Below are positions 13,001 to 25,100 of a stretch of 64,000 bases of DNA, one piece after another. Position 1 is the stretch's first letter; each line of letters begins with the position of its first letter. The translations under genes were made by a program, and so were the position numbers. The notes below the pieces were generated by a model that had not been told where the DNA came from, ran no database searches, and saw only the letters and a list, made by a program, of their open reading frames with translations. Source of the stretch: Micromussa lordhowensis. Lineage: Eukaryota > Cnidaria > Anthozoa > Scleractinia > Lobophylliidae. Location: NCBI GenBank assembly GCA_964020085.1, contig OZ026602.1, forward strand, positions 27,951,977-28,015,976, read 5' to 3'.

Positions 13001-13242
13001 ACCTTGATAGGATCTATCAAGCTGATTACAGGAGTACCCCTGAAGTTCAGAAAAGAAGGGAAAAAAAGAGAAAAGAAAAACTAAAAAACAGGATGCCTTT
13101 GTACATGAGGAGGGGGTGATGTACCAGTCCCAGGCAAACAAAAGGCCAACAAGACCTCCGAGACAGTCTCAGCAAAAACGACGAACAAGAAGGCATGTCA
13201 GAAAACCAAGAAAGGTTCAAAGGTAGCGACGAAAAGTTAATT
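10064..13242 (+). pseudogene. Mutator-like transposase gene (PF20700-type), three exons, broken
   Basis: A basic leader (MPAKKRRGRARFR) lies at 10064. Clear family sequence begins near 10340 (INRASVLGFRAIGGGHM). Exon 1 runs to 10843 and reads VTIDAS, a TAG stop where the family has Trp, then GWSATDAVVAAISVDTGK, CSECKK and CYVNHEGSS. Exon 2 is 11618-11840 (SMEAAGAKLLYQRS, YIGDGDSKAYSAV, KEECVSHV). Exon 3 starts at 12431 (GRLTNERANTIQNFY, CPTGPNSWCSYQR). Splice phases agree across both introns. Likely catalytic acids lie in VTIDAS and YIGDGDS. Defects are the TAG at 10628-10630, a frameshift in the A-run near 10740 and another in the A-run at 13083-13088; the expected tail (HEEGVMYQSQ) continues in another frame to about 13225. 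Assignment is from motif memory but strong. Confidence 0.75.
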
Positions 13243-13412
13243 CCAAACCAATTAATGACTTGTATTATTTCAGTGGTTTGCGGGGAGGCATTCATAATAA
13301 CAGTTATTACCTTGAATGCTTCAGCATATATATATAGCCAGGTGTTATCACAGTATAAAACATAGAAAAAGTGTGTTTTATTGTTTTGCGCACGTAAAAT
13401 CTATATCTATAT

Positions 13413-13609
13413 CTTAAAGCAAATGAAGAAGCTTAACCCGTGTATTACACTGTGATAAAACACTCCAGACATTTAAGAAAACTCGAGAAATGTAGAAAAC
13501 ACAGGCCGCAGGCAAGACACTGTTTTCTACATTTTGCTTGTGTTCTTAAATGTCTGTCATGTTTTATCAGTGTGACTAATACGGCTTAGCCCTCTTTATT
13601 TGTTTTAAG
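13413..13609. mobile_element. Foldback/MITE, ~197 bp near-palindrome
   Basis: Two arms of about 90 bp are inverted copies of each other around a short centre at about 13502-13520. For example GATAAAACAC..AGACATTTAAGAA on the left matches TTCTTAAATGTCT..GTTTTATC on the right. It lies just after the Mutator-like gene and may be a non-autonomous relative, but no target duplication is obvious. Confidence 0.75.
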
Positions 13610-14110
13610 TAAAAGTTGCTTAAACCGATTAATATTTGCTTCCTTTGGCCAGTTTTCTAATAGATGTGAGAAAAGAAGGAACAGAGAAATTATATTTTCA
13701 ACATCACTAATTTCATTATCTTTTTCGCACACTGTATTAAGTCCATGATCTGGAATTTACGTCCAAGTTTTACTAGCAAATAAAAAGCACCAAAGAAAAA
13801 TTTATCAGTAAGTTTTTTTTTTTTGAGTTACCTTTCACCTAAAGAAATTAAACTTAAACTTAGCTTTTAATTGCCCAATTACTTATATGGTCATTCAGTA
13901 CAAAAACAAACATTATTAGAAGGGTCGTTCAAATTAAGAGGATATACATATATCTATTTCTTCTGGTCATAAACTTGTAGAAAATAGAGGCTAAAATAAG
14001 CTTGGTCAATATTTTGCTAACTAGTATAGGAAACTCACGGGAACGAACACGCATATGATTCTGTTCATTCTTATTAGCTATAGCCGATGAAGGTTTGAAA
14101 CCCACTTATT

Positions 14111-14339
14111 AGCGAGCTTTAGATTAAACTACGAGTACAAGATTGAAAACAAGCACGACTTTCGAATTTCAAACCAGTGACATTTTCAGAGCCCTCGTTC
14201 TTCATGTTGGTTTTAGGTAGAGAGAGTAGATCAAGCGATGAAATGGGTATGTGTTGTGATAATGTGAAGCCTGAAAATTAGAATTGAAAAGTCGTACTCG
14301 TACTCAATCTCGTACTTGTAGTCCAATCTAAAGCTCCCT
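14111..14339. mobile_element. MITE with ~50-bp terminal inverted repeats
   Basis: The left end AGCGAGCTTTAGATTAAACT matches the reverse complement of the right end ending at 14339. The match runs about 50 bp with a few mismatches (through ACGAGTACAAGATTG). The element is flanked by TTA/TAA, so a TA duplication is possible. The interior has no coding capacity. Confidence 0.75.
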
Positions 14340-14576
14340 AATATTATCAGCTGTAGTGACAACTTATTTTACCCTTTAAATAATAATTTAATGTCACCCT
14401 AAGAGCATCATGCCGAGGAAAGCTACGAAGGCCGTTTTTCAGAACTTCGTTAGCTTGATAGGGAATATACACTGTACATGAAACTATATTCGAAAATAAA
14501 GGTCAACTGTACCCTTAGGAATAAAATATTTACGGAAAAATGTCCGTGAGCTGCGTGCCACTAGGACTGAGACTTG

Positions 14577-14663
14577 CATGAAAGTGGTCAGTCAGAAAAA
14601 CCATGAAAAAAGTGCCATATTTCGGGTTACCCTTCATGATTATTCCTACTGACCACTTTCATG
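14577..14663. repeat. 16-bp inverted repeat
   Basis: CATGAAAGTGGTCAGT at 14577-14592 is inverted perfectly at 14648-14663 with about 55 bp between. It could be a relic of a small foldback element. Confidence 0.6.
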
Positions 14664-14707
14664 TAATCCTGAGGAATTATAGTTGTAGGTTTCAACAATA
14701 ACAACTC

Positions 14708-14944
14708 TTATTCAACATCCAGAACGTTCAAACTCACCATTTGAGGTTTGCCATTCTCAGCAACAGCTACAATCTGAGGATGAGCATCCTCTGTTTTCTG
14801 AACAAAGAACCTGGTCAAAGAACTATTCCATAGAAGACAGCTCTGACTCATTTGACAGGCTTCGGCAGTATTTGAGATTCGCGGTTTTTCCACTTCGGTT
14901 CGCCTTCCATTTAGCACATTTATCTGAAAATTATATTCCAGCAT
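14708..14944 (-). CDS. Unrecognised 78-codon open stretch
   Basis: The translation is varied in composition (NGRRTEVEKPRISN, then ENGKPQMVSLNVLDVE) and is not low complexity, so it could be a genuine exon. No motif was recognised. It is isolated between foldback elements and has no partner exon that I could identify. Chance openness is possible. Confidence 0.25.
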   Translation of the reverse strand: MLEYNFQINVLNGRRTEVEKPRISNTAEACQMSQSCLLWNSSLTRFFVQKTEDAHPQIVAVAENGKPQMVSLNVLDVE

Positions 14945-16170
14945 GTGAGCTCATATCAGTCAGTAGTAGAGAAAATTTCGCCAGGCTTTCACTTCTTTGC
15001 CAAATCAAAAGCCGCGAATGACTCTCAGATAAGCTTTATTTTTTACTCCTTGCAAGCAAACTTACTGTTCAGGTGAAGTATTTCAGCAGAGCTTAAAAGC
15101 GAGAGCTTATATAATCCACGACTAGTCATTCTATTCCATGTAGCTTTATAGAATAGAATTATGGTCGTCGTTCAGGTGGTTACCTTTGTGAAACCATCGA
15201 AAAATATTATTCCATAGTGCGATTTGATTTGACCGCCATAAGCTCATGGTCAGATGTCATCATAGTCAACAATCTCCACTGACGTGCGCGCGGTCTTTCC
15301 CACGAAAAGTCACAGGCAAGCCATACTCAAAAACAATGATTCGCTTTGGATTCCGGTGTATAAGAGCTATATATAAAAGTTTTGTATTTATCTTAGACTG
15401 TTCACAGCCTTCTATTTTCACGTATTTTTATTCGAGGAGAAAAATGGACGTCAGCGACTTGACTGCGTAAATAGAAAATGTTTACAGCAGGATCAATAGT
15501 GATCTAATCGGCTTCACATATAAAATGAAGAATATAGACACCGACACAATGCAGAACTTAAAGGTGTACTATATATTTCTTCTTCTGGTTTGGCCAGTGG
15601 AAATATAGTAAATAGAAAGGATGTGAACAGTCTATATTTATCTGATTTGCTAAGCGAACAATCTATATTTATCTGATTTGCTTTTAGAGCGGTCGTCCTC
15701 AAAACAGGACGGTAAAAATATTTCTTCTTAAGATACTCTTCATTTTGTGCAAAGAATTGAAAACACAATTTGCTGTAATTGATTTGTGGGCGGCGTATTG
15801 CAAAATATTGGATCTCGCTAAGATGGACTGCTCACATTTTTTTTGCTTCTTCATTGAGGACCAATTTATGTTATGCTTATTAAATTCCCGTGTGAGGGAA
15901 GTATTTAATAATTAATGTGGTGTACCACTTTGCAGTATATTTCAAATTTATCTCCCGCAAAGCGAAAGCGAATGAACTGTTGTGATTACGCGAAACAAAA
16001 TAGTCAAAATATTCACAGCAGGCTGCTGGTTCACCTCAGAGGCTTCAAGCCTTGTACAATGTTTAACTAATATACATTTTCCTTCGAGTTCATTGGAAAT
16101 TTATATTTCAAAACATGGATTTGTTGCTATTGAAGAAAGTAACTATTTTCCAGAATATTTGTGTTGAAAA
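14945..16170. other. Gene-free stretch with a small tandem duplication
   Basis: No coding signature. A direct duplication of about 30 bp (core ATCTATATTTATCTGATTTG type) is seen at about 15629-15682. A 9-bp hairpin ATTCTATTC..GAATAGAAT lies at about 15129-15160. Confidence 0.4.
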
Positions 16171-16381
16171 AAAGGAACGTGTTTGCGTGAGTTAAATTTG
16201 TGGGCGTGTTCTCTGACGGCTGATTCCAGACTGGTCTATTTCGAAATTTTTGACAGCCGGCCGACGTGTAGAGGTAAACAAACTGGATTGTGCTCGTACA
16301 TTCGTCCCGTCACGTCAGGCCATAGAATAAAAACGCCGGCTTTTTACGTTTCGGAAAGCTCGCCAAAACTGCGTTCACAAT

Positions 16382-17462
16382 ATGACGACTTCCAACAATT
16401 CTTCGATTCGAACAGGCGCTCTCCATGGGGATGGAAAAGACCTAAACAAACTTGTATACAAATTCGATTTCACAAGGCCATGGCAGTATTTTGTCCATGG
16501 TGATCCAATCGCGAGTTCAGTCGAAAAAGGAAGGAGGAAACCGGTTAACAGCCACAAGTTCCAGAAGACTTACGTGGCAAAGGATAGGCGAACGACATTG
16601 AGACGAAAAAATGCTGCTTTCAGAGATTTAAATCAGCTGCTTTTGACCTGTTGTCACAGTGGTTGCCTTTTGAGGAGAGGTGCATTCCAAACAAGAATTA
16701 TCATACAAGCTCAAAGAAACACGGTTTATCAAAAGTCATACAATGAACAGAATTACCTCTTTTCCAAGCTCGTGGAAATAAGAGTAACTGTAGGAGGAAA
16801 ACGGAGGGTAACTTATACAATACCACCACTGGGAAAGGTATGTCGGACTGCATTTACAAAATGCTATGGAAAGTCATCAAACAAGATACAAGTGTTGCTG
16901 AAAAAAATTCATCCGGATAATCCTTCTGTAGAACCCGACCAGAGGGGCCAGAGAGCGACGCCCAGAAAATGTTTGCCGCTTGTGAAAAACATGGTGATAA
17001 ACTTTATTTGCTCATATGACGCTAGCGAATCACACTATCGGAAGTCACGGACCAATGCTAAGAAGTATTTTGATTCAAAAGTGTCCATGCGTCAAATGTG
17101 GTCTGAGTTCCTTAAGGAAAACCCAGATTTAAAGACAACCAGTTTAAGACGAAACAATAAGGGTCCGGTTTCAAGTTTTTCGTCATTTAGGAACATATTT
17201 AACAGCGACTTAAAGGAAGTGCTTAGTTTTAGAAAAGCCAGACAAGATACATGTCAAACGTGCGACAATAATTTCAGTAAATTGAGAACAAATGAAGAAA
17301 CCTGGACGGCATAGGTCCGAAGATGAAATTTGTCGGCTGAGAAATCAACGCCAGTCTCACTTAAGAGAAAGCAAGGCTAGATTCGCTTCTTTAAAATACG
17401 ATGTAACTATTCTCGCTACAAAAGCTCAACAGGGTAACCTGTCAGTCCAACAGACCATTTAA
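16382..17462 (+). pseudogene. DUF7869-like transposase, N-terminal half only (second lineage)
   Basis: A 310-codon frame ending at 17314 reads IPPLGKVCRTAFTKCYG, ASESHYRKSR, YFDSKVSMRQMWSEF and then QDTCQTCDNNFSK. This order is typical of the N-terminal half of DUF7869-type transposases. Near 17285 the coding continues in another frame (HRSEDEICRLRNQRQSH, ARFASLKYDVTILATKAQQ) to a stop at 17462, so one indel breaks it. No intron is visible. No catalytic (DDE) half follows. The sequence is unrelated at DNA level to the copies at 7387 and 51580. Confidence 0.6.
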
Positions 17463-18760
17463 TAAATATTATGTTGAAATGGGCTTCTTGTTCCTGCTTT
17501 TGATTTATTGTAGCCAGATCACGAGAGGCTGATGCATTCAACTTCCTACCCTGACCTTAAAATGTGTTAAATATAGATACAATCTATCTGACGGTTTAAT
17601 TTCAGAGCCAATTGAAGAGAATTCTCATTCCCGGGGTCTCATTCGACTAACACTCTTGTCGGTACCTTTGCCGCGAGGTTGAAGATATCGCAACGATATT
17701 GTACAACCCGGAATACTAATAATGCAGACAAATGTTCTCTGCGCCTGTGTTTTGCTGTCATAAAAGTACCTTCGCTGTTATGCACTTACTAGGCTAAGTC
17801 TGTGGACACGTTTATTAGCTGACAAAGAAGCATGCATGAGAAGATTTAATTTAGCTATCCTGCCGTCAACGACTGATAAGAGGCGATTTAACTTGTCACA
17901 AAACATACTTCCGGTCTTCAGGAATCAACGTCTAGAGCTTTAACTATAAAATTCGAATAAGAAAATGCTCTCCTCTTTATGTTTATAGAGACTTTCCATA
18001 TGCAAGCTCACAGCAATTTAGAAACAGCTGCAATTCCCATGTCACGTGTACGTAATCTGTTTATTTTATCGGTAGTTGGATATTTTCAAGATTTCAAAGT
18101 AAACAAAATGACTTAAAAACGTCGGTGATTCCATCGAAGAAGGGCAACAAAAGTCAAGAATTTCGAAATTAGAAATGATCCAATCGAGTTGCTTTTAGAA
18201 GGTGGCAATAGCAGAGAGCGTTCTCACGGGATTTCCTAGGTATGTCTCCTGACCCTTCACCTGCTATTTGTTGGGGAAACCTAACAAAAATTGCGGGGGA
18301 GTGACCTGCGATGGACCAGCATCCCGTCCAGGGGAAGTAAAAATACTTCGAGCCGCTTCATGCTACAGAAACCGGGATAAGCTCCAGCAGCTATGGGCCA
18401 GCCGGCTCTAAGGCTTCACTTTTTTAGTTACTATTATCCTGAATAAACGCCTCAGACAATCAATAAGTACAATCTTATTACTTCGTGCACTTTCACCTAG
18501 ATTGCGCGCTTCATCCCAAACAAAAGCCCTTCGACTATCCAAAGCATTAAATCATTTTCCTCGAGTAGCTTTCCAGCAGTTTCATCTGTTATTACTTTTG
18601 TAAATAATAATTATTGTTTTCTGGGCTAAAAAACACTCTTCGATAGATCAACGGAATGTATGCAACTTTACTGCTAGTATCACTAGAGAAAATTCATCGC
18701 TGTGGTTCAGTGGCTGATTTTTCAGTCTTCACTAGTGAAATTTCTGATTTCCGTTACTGA
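17463..18760. other. Gene-free stretch
   Basis: No coding signature on either strand except the short dispersed repeat listed separately at 18240-18420. AT-rich flanks. Confidence 0.4.
18240..18420. repeat. Dispersed SINE-like repeat
   Basis: The segment contains CCTGCGATGGACCAGCATCC, then AGCCGCTTCATGCTAC and AAACCGGGATAAGCTCC. I recognise this pattern as a widely dispersed short repeat in cnidarian and other invertebrate genomes. The class (SINE or MITE) is not certain from this single copy. Confidence 0.5.
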
Positions 18761-19092
18761 TTGGCTGATCAGCCAGCATTGCAATTTTTATGGGTAAATC
18801 TCCGTACCTATAAATTAAATGCTTTAATCGTCAGCTCACACACACCCGGCTATAGGAGCGCTGCAAAGATGCTGCCCAAATTTCCGAACGTGAGAAGAGT
18901 TATGCTCAAGCACAAACGGGCAGCAAAATGTCCGTTCTTGCAAGAGTTCATTGTTAAGTGTGTTGCTTTGGCGGAGGAGACAAGTTTTGTTACTTCCGAA
19001 GAAATGTTTAAGGAATATTGCAGAGTTGTTTCATTGTGGACAGAAGAGGACAGTGCGCGCGGGCAAACCCAGTATCTCATGAAAAAGGGAAG
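18761..19092 (+). CDS. Candidate leader exon of the DUF3987-like gene
   Basis: An open frame is followed by a consensus donor: AGG|GTAAGTATT at about 19098. The second half of the product (KFPNVRRVMLKHKRAAKCPF, LQEFIVKCVALAEE, LMKKGSFYR) looks like real protein and may start at an internal Met near 18869. The next plausible downstream exon on this strand is at 22108, with a minus-strand transposase in between. Joining them is inference. The last bases before the donor are approximate. Confidence 0.4.
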
Positions 19093-19162
19093 TTTTTACA
19101 GGGTAAGTATTAAAATTCTTGGATCCCGAATATCTGCCGTTGGACCTACAAATTTAACTTAA

Positions 19163-19920
19163 TTTGAAGTAGGCTAACCGAAAAAAAAAAAAAAACTTGA
19201 AGCCCCTTTTTTCGAACTCTCATCAGTTTCTCTTGGGTCTGCCCTGGTGTTAATTTAGGCATTTAGCACCGGCCGGTTTATTTCAAGCATTCCGCCCTTT
19301 GGAACTGACTTTTTTCTTCTTTTTGACCTGCAACATAGCAATCCTTTTTATTTCGAACTCCAATAGTACAATTGAAAAATATATTAACATCAAAACATAA
19401 GTCAAATCACCTTTGAAAAATAGTGGTTGGAACGTCCTTGATCGCTCTAAAATCTTTTAACTTAATGGTTCTACCAGCAAAGTAGCTCAGTTTTAGCTAA
19501 GCAGAGTTCAAGAATTACTAATTACCAATTACCTCTTCAATTTTAGGCCCATTTAAAGCCCATTTACACAAGCGATTTATGGTGGCCTTATTTTTGTCAA
19601 GCCTAAAGTTGTAACTATTTTCGGCTAGATTCTAGAATACCCCGCTCCTAAAACCTAGAGCTTAAAAACTTGCTGCCGCAGTCCCGTAGTTGTCTTATTT
19701 GCATACAGTTTTCATCAGACTGTTGAAGAGTTACTCTCTCGCTCCCACAGTCCCACGGTTATCTTATAGAGCTACTCCTGCACTCTTCAAACTTTCAAAG
19801 ATCTGTCAACACGTTTTTAGAATAATCTCTTGATATTTTATTCAAAACTAGAACTAGAACTAACTTGCATGCATCTTTATCAATTTATGTGCGTCCATAG
19901 AAGAATCCGAACGGAAACCG
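19163..19920. other. Gene-free stretch
   Basis: No coding signature. A poly-A run lies at about 19181-19195. Confidence 0.4.
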
Positions 19921-19924
19921 GTCG

Positions 19925-20062
19925 TTTCACCTGCAAGTCGTTTTGCCTACACGCCGATTCGCCTACACTGAAGTCGATTCGCCTACACAAGTAAAGTCGA
20001 TTCGCCTACACAAGAAAAGTCGATTCGCCTACACACTAACAAATAAATAAATAAATAAATAG
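19925..20062. repeat. Tandem GTCGATTCGCCTACAC repeats and AAAT microsatellite
   Basis: Four to five units of about 23 bp with core GTCGATTCGCCTACACAAG occupy 19925-20035. They are followed by (AAAT)n at 20039-20061. In reverse complement the core is GGCGAATCGAC, and the outer unit reads GGTGAAACGACC, close to units at 46262-46345. These may be subterminal repeats of one DNA-transposon family. Confidence 0.7.
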
Positions 20063-20482
20063 CCGATACAAGTGTTGTCTGATTGTTTGCCCGCGGAGCA
20101 AATCGACACTTAATGCAAGACTGGTGAATTCTATATTTACAATGTATCACTTAACGTTAAAACGCGAACTTGAAACCTAAAATTACCCTAAAAATTCTTC
20201 TAAAAATTACTTGTACAATAGAATTCTATATTGACAATGTACTCGATACCTTACAACTATTAGAACAGCTGTTATATCATGTAGAGGTAATTCATTAAAC
20301 CACTCATCCACTGAAAAAGCTGAAAGCGTTACCAACAAAACTTGCACCGCGTAACCTCTATCAGTTTCATTCTAAACGAGAACTAATGTGCGCATCGCAT
20401 AGCCAGTTCTTATATTTACAACACTGTTCCAATACCACAAGAAAGGAAACAAAATTTGTTTAAATTATACACTATACAATTT

Positions 20483-21468
20483 CTTCACATCTCTTAGGAA
20501 GATTTCAAATAAATCGTCTTCCCTGTTCTTGTATCTCCACATGAACTCAGCTAAGTAAGAGGAGAAGTGAGTGAGTGTCTCCAATGACCTTCTATTTTAT
20601 TCGTACTGTCTCCCTGTTCATTTACAAATTCTTTGGAGTGATTCACCGTTCTGTGTGTATAACCATGCTTTTCAAAATTGCAGTACGCTTTCCAGCAGTC
20701 GGATATTATAACTGTTCCTGGTTCAATCCACCTTTCAATCAGCGGCAGCAAAGTTGCTTCGTCTCTTTTGTCCACTGCCACCATAAAACACTTTCTGCTG
20801 TCCTGCTCAATCCCTCCAAATATCCATTGTCCTTCGACGTGATGTCCTCGATGATATGTTCGCTTGCCAAATTTGCTTTCGTCAATCTGGACAATCTTTC
20901 CTTCCCCGCCTATTTTTTCACTTTTGTCGAACATTGTAACTTCACAAACTTCTCGACAAAAGCTGTTCCAGTCTACGCCTGTACCACGTGCTAGTCGTAG
21001 TTCACGCGTGATCTGACTCTGTTCAAGATCTTGACACCACCAATAAGTGAACTTAAGTATTTCCTCCAATGTCATGTTGCTTTGTGCAAACCAGCTTGCC
21101 GTTCTTATTGATAACTCCGTCCTGTGTCTTTTAGCGCTTGACTGTACTCTGCACTCCCATTTTAAACCATCCGAGCGGTCGTTGCATGCCACTACTTTCA
21201 TTTCATTGTTGCATCGAGGACACAGTTGTGACCTTCTTATTAAGCCTTCCGACATCAGCCACTCAATTAGAACTTCTTTGTCCAACATTACATGAAATAA
21301 GTCGTCAAATGTCCACTGCCTGCTGTCCTTCTTGCACCCATAGCTTCCGCGTCCAAAACCACCTTGAGTCCCGCTATCTTTTGTTTCAGTTGAGGGAGTT
21401 TGTGTTGCCTGACTACATAACCGTGGTCGTTTAAGACCTACGGCAACTTGGATTCCCTTATCAGTCAT
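20483..21468 (-). pseudogene. Merlin/ISXO2-like DDE transposase, internally deleted
   Basis: The minus-strand frame from 21468 carries a zinc-binding pair set (CPRCNNEMKVVAC) and an ISXO2-like catalytic domain: IVQIDESKFGKR (first Asp), VIISDCWKAY (second Asp) and TNKIEGHWR (Glu). All three catalytic acids are present. After GHWRH about a dozen family residues are missing and the frame shifts to a stop at 20551. The C-terminal family sequence (SSYLAEFMWRYKNREDDLF) resumes in another frame and continues to about 20483. The family is that of IS1016-like bacterial elements and eukaryotic Merlin elements. No TIR was identified with confidence. Confidence 0.8.
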
Positions 21469-22107
21469 ATCTGTTCCTTCTTAGCTTTAGAAGAGTTAAT
21501 TTAGTGAGGAGGATCAACTCTATCGGTTTCATTACACATTGTAGTACAGGCCACTTAATATGCATCTTAAAATACTGCTCCCGCTAACCAACCGTGACCA
21601 AATTAACATAAAAGCTGGATATAAAAAAAAACCACGGCAAAACTTTAACGCACATGTTGTTCTAAAACCGTGCAAACTAATAAAAATGTAAATGAATGTG
21701 AAGGAAAACTAAATATTTACGCGGTATTCCTCACGAACTAACTTCCAAAATTTTTCTTAAAGCATTATGTGTTCCATTTAACATTTCACGTTCCAACTGT
21801 TTTTTTTTTCTGTTGACCGATTTCCCATGCATTACACTAATACTCCCCGCCTTTTGTCGAATTTAATCATCTCACCTCACCAAATTCTCACACATCCTGC
21901 TTTTGAATAGACTGATTTCGCACCCTTTCACTTTTCGGAAGATAAACAAAGCAAAGACAACTTTGAATTAAGCGCCTGAACTCCCATTGGTTAAAATTTT
22001 GCTTGCAATCCGATGTCTTCAAAAGAAACTTTCCAGTGTTTCCTTAACAGAGCGCTGTTAGTTTTCACTGCAGTCTTTTCTAAACAGTCATCAAGAGCAA
22101 AATCAGT
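21469..22107. other. Spacer between divergent genes
   Basis: It lies between the minus-strand transposase start and the plus-strand DUF3987-like gene. No coding signature. It may hold both 5' regions. Confidence 0.4.
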
Positions 22108-25100
22108 ATGTACGCCTTGTCAAAACTCAACAAACAACACGAACAAACCTGGGTGAATCTCCAGAAGCGTTTAAATGAAGTACAATTTTCATACCGAAAA
22201 TTATTTCCTAAACCTGAAGTCTACGAGTTTATCAAAAACAAAGCGGTGTCCGTTGGAAGTTGCGAAGGATATTTCGTCCCTTCACTCCTGACCACAACTG
22301 CATATATTCTGGCCTGTAACCACGCACGAGTGCAGGCCTTAACGCACCATCAGCCCCTAAACATCTACACCATATTTGTGGGATATCCTGGAACAGGTAC
22401 GTTTAACGCGCACTATTGGACTTTACAGATTGTGGACTTTCAACAGTATTTGTTACGTACGGAACAGTTAAATTTTAGTCTATGATAACTAATACTCTTT
22501 CTATAATTTTTCCTCAGGCAAGTCATCGGCAATCCAGCATGTGTCCCAAGATCACCTCGAAGTACTACATTACACTGCATCGATCATTTGCAAGACCACG
22601 TCCTCGGGTTTGGTGAAGTTGCTATCAACGCGAAAAAAAGGAATCATCCTTTCCCCAGAAGTTTTTGATGTATTGAATAAACTGATGAAGTCGGACGAGG
22701 ACAATGCAACTGGCGATGTTCAATTGCTTTGCAAATTGTTTTCCGGTGAACGCAGTTCCTACTCTTATTCCACTGAGGACACTAGAGTGATTCCGCCAAA
22801 TACTCCGTTCAGCATCCTGGGATCAACACAACTCCTTAACGCCGCAAAACTCGTCGCCAAAATGGACCATGGCCATGGCTTAGTTGATCGCATGCTCATT
22901 GCAACTCCCCTAGCCTACAGGCCAACTCTTTCCGAAATGGAGACCGCGGGAGATCAGCTCTCTACAGAGGTTGTGGACACCTTTGAGGAATATTTCGCTA
23001 CCGTCAACGAAACGGCTGACCAGCTGCATTTCACTTTTGCGGAGGACGCCAAGCTGCTATTGCGGGAAACTATTGATGATTTCGTTGCTGAGGTCAACAC
23101 AGCCATCCAGCAGGGACACGTACCTCCCAAATCGAAAATGCCCGAGCTCATCCCACGAGTCGCCACAGCCCTCCATGTCTTTAATCACACCATGGAAGAA
23201 CTGCTGGCAGGTGTTCCCGCCTCTTCGCCACCATGTGAAATCTCCAAGACAACACTTGAAAGTGCAACGAACTTTGTGCATCACCTGGAAAGCCAGAAGG
23301 GCATCCTTTGACAGGTAAGATTAGTTGTTTTTGAGATTACAATTTCATGCTATTGTAGATACCTTTCGCAACCTACACTGCCATGCTTGCACAATTTAGC
23401 AAATTACAACATTGTATCACATTTAGGAGAACTCTGAAAAGCTAACATGCCTTTTCAGATCAAACAAATCACAAGATAACTGAATTTTACTTAAAAACGT
23501 TTCCTTGAGTGCACCAACACCTAATTTTTAGTTAATTAATGCAATGCGATAAGCAAGCTAAGCAAACCGGCAGGCAGACCACAAACAAGCGACACATAAT
23601 GTATATTCTTCGTTCTTAACGCGCGGGCCACGAACAATTAGCTAAACAGGATATATATTTTTCGTTCTTTAACAGCGCCGCCACAAACAAGCAAACCAAG
23701 TAACAAATACAGTACCGCTCAAATGTAAGTTACCACCGTCTCGCGAGACGCGCCTCGTTTCTCTCGAGACGTGTCTCGTTTCTCTCGAGACGAGTCTCGT
23801 TTCTCTCGAGACGAGTCTCGTTTCTCTCGAGTGCACTGCAAGTACCAACGCTTTGCCTTTAGGTGAATGTACAAACGGCATTATTCGTTCGAACGGCCGA
23901 ACGCACGGCAAGCAAACGGATAACAAACGGCTAGACAAGCTATTCGAAACGTCGGTTAAACGGCTGAACGGATGCAACATTTTTTCGAACGGTAAAGTCG
24001 AACGGGTGAACAGATGCAATTTTTTCGAACGGTAAAGTCGAACGGGTGACGGATGCAATATTTTTCGAACGGTTAAGTCGAACAGGTGAATGGATGCAAT
24101 TTTGTTTCGAACGCCAAACGGCTAGACGGCAGAAGCAAAAAGACATAAACACTATTTCTGTGACAAATGTCGCTAGAGACGCTAGACGGCTCCGATTTGT
24201 GTTGGAAAAAAAATCAGCCGTTCAAACCAAGAGATTTTCCAAGTGTGTATAGGAATTGACAACGGAAACTTTGACAACGTATAGGAATTGACAACGCTGC
24301 TTTCGCAAAGCCGTTTTCAGTGTTCTAAGTAATTTTATAAATGAAAATAACGCAATCTCAAAATAATTATTTTTGAGTGGCGCCATCGTCACATCTACGT
24401 CTAGCCACATTTACATTGAGAAATGTTCTTTGTTTTATCGAACGCTGGTCATTACCTCAGTAAGTTTTGAATGAAACTTGTTTCTTTTAATATCCAAAAG
24501 CATGGCGTCAATGGTTATTTAAGAAAAGGATGGCAAATAATTTGGCGTTTCGGACCGGCAGTAAAAAGCGTAATTTGCATATGTCAGAAACTTGCCAACA
24601 GTCCTGTTTGTTTACATTGATTTTTTTGTTCGGCTGTAGCGACCACACGCACGCTTTGTACGTAGATATTCCTAGAATGCCGTTTCAAAATAGATTTAAA
24701 GCTTATTTTCGATTGTAGAACATAGCAGCGAATCAACTACAAATTGTTGTGACGCCTTGAAAACTTTACTGATGCGTGAAAAAGTCACGCTTTTGTCATG
24801 CATGCATGTAGAGTCTTCTGTGTGTGCTCGCCGACTCAGAAACTTGCTTGTTTTGAAATTTGGGTTACTCTAGAAAGCTACTTCCCAGTAAATGTTTTTT
24901 TATAACCGTTGCTACAGGGGCCATTCCGGACAGAAAATAAGCTCATTTCGCGTTGCTACCACACCGTGGGTCTGGGATTCCGGGACACATCGTAACAAAA
25001 ATTGTAAACAATAAAATTTCCACCATGTCGAAAAAGCAAAACAAAGCGAACCCAGTATCTAATTCAGAACCAACCGATAAAAATGTACCGTTACTAAACT

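Noticed and set aside
23669..24058. Minus-strand SRETRLVSRETR frame
   Set aside because: Translation of the CTCGAGACGAG subterminal array; no conserved domain.
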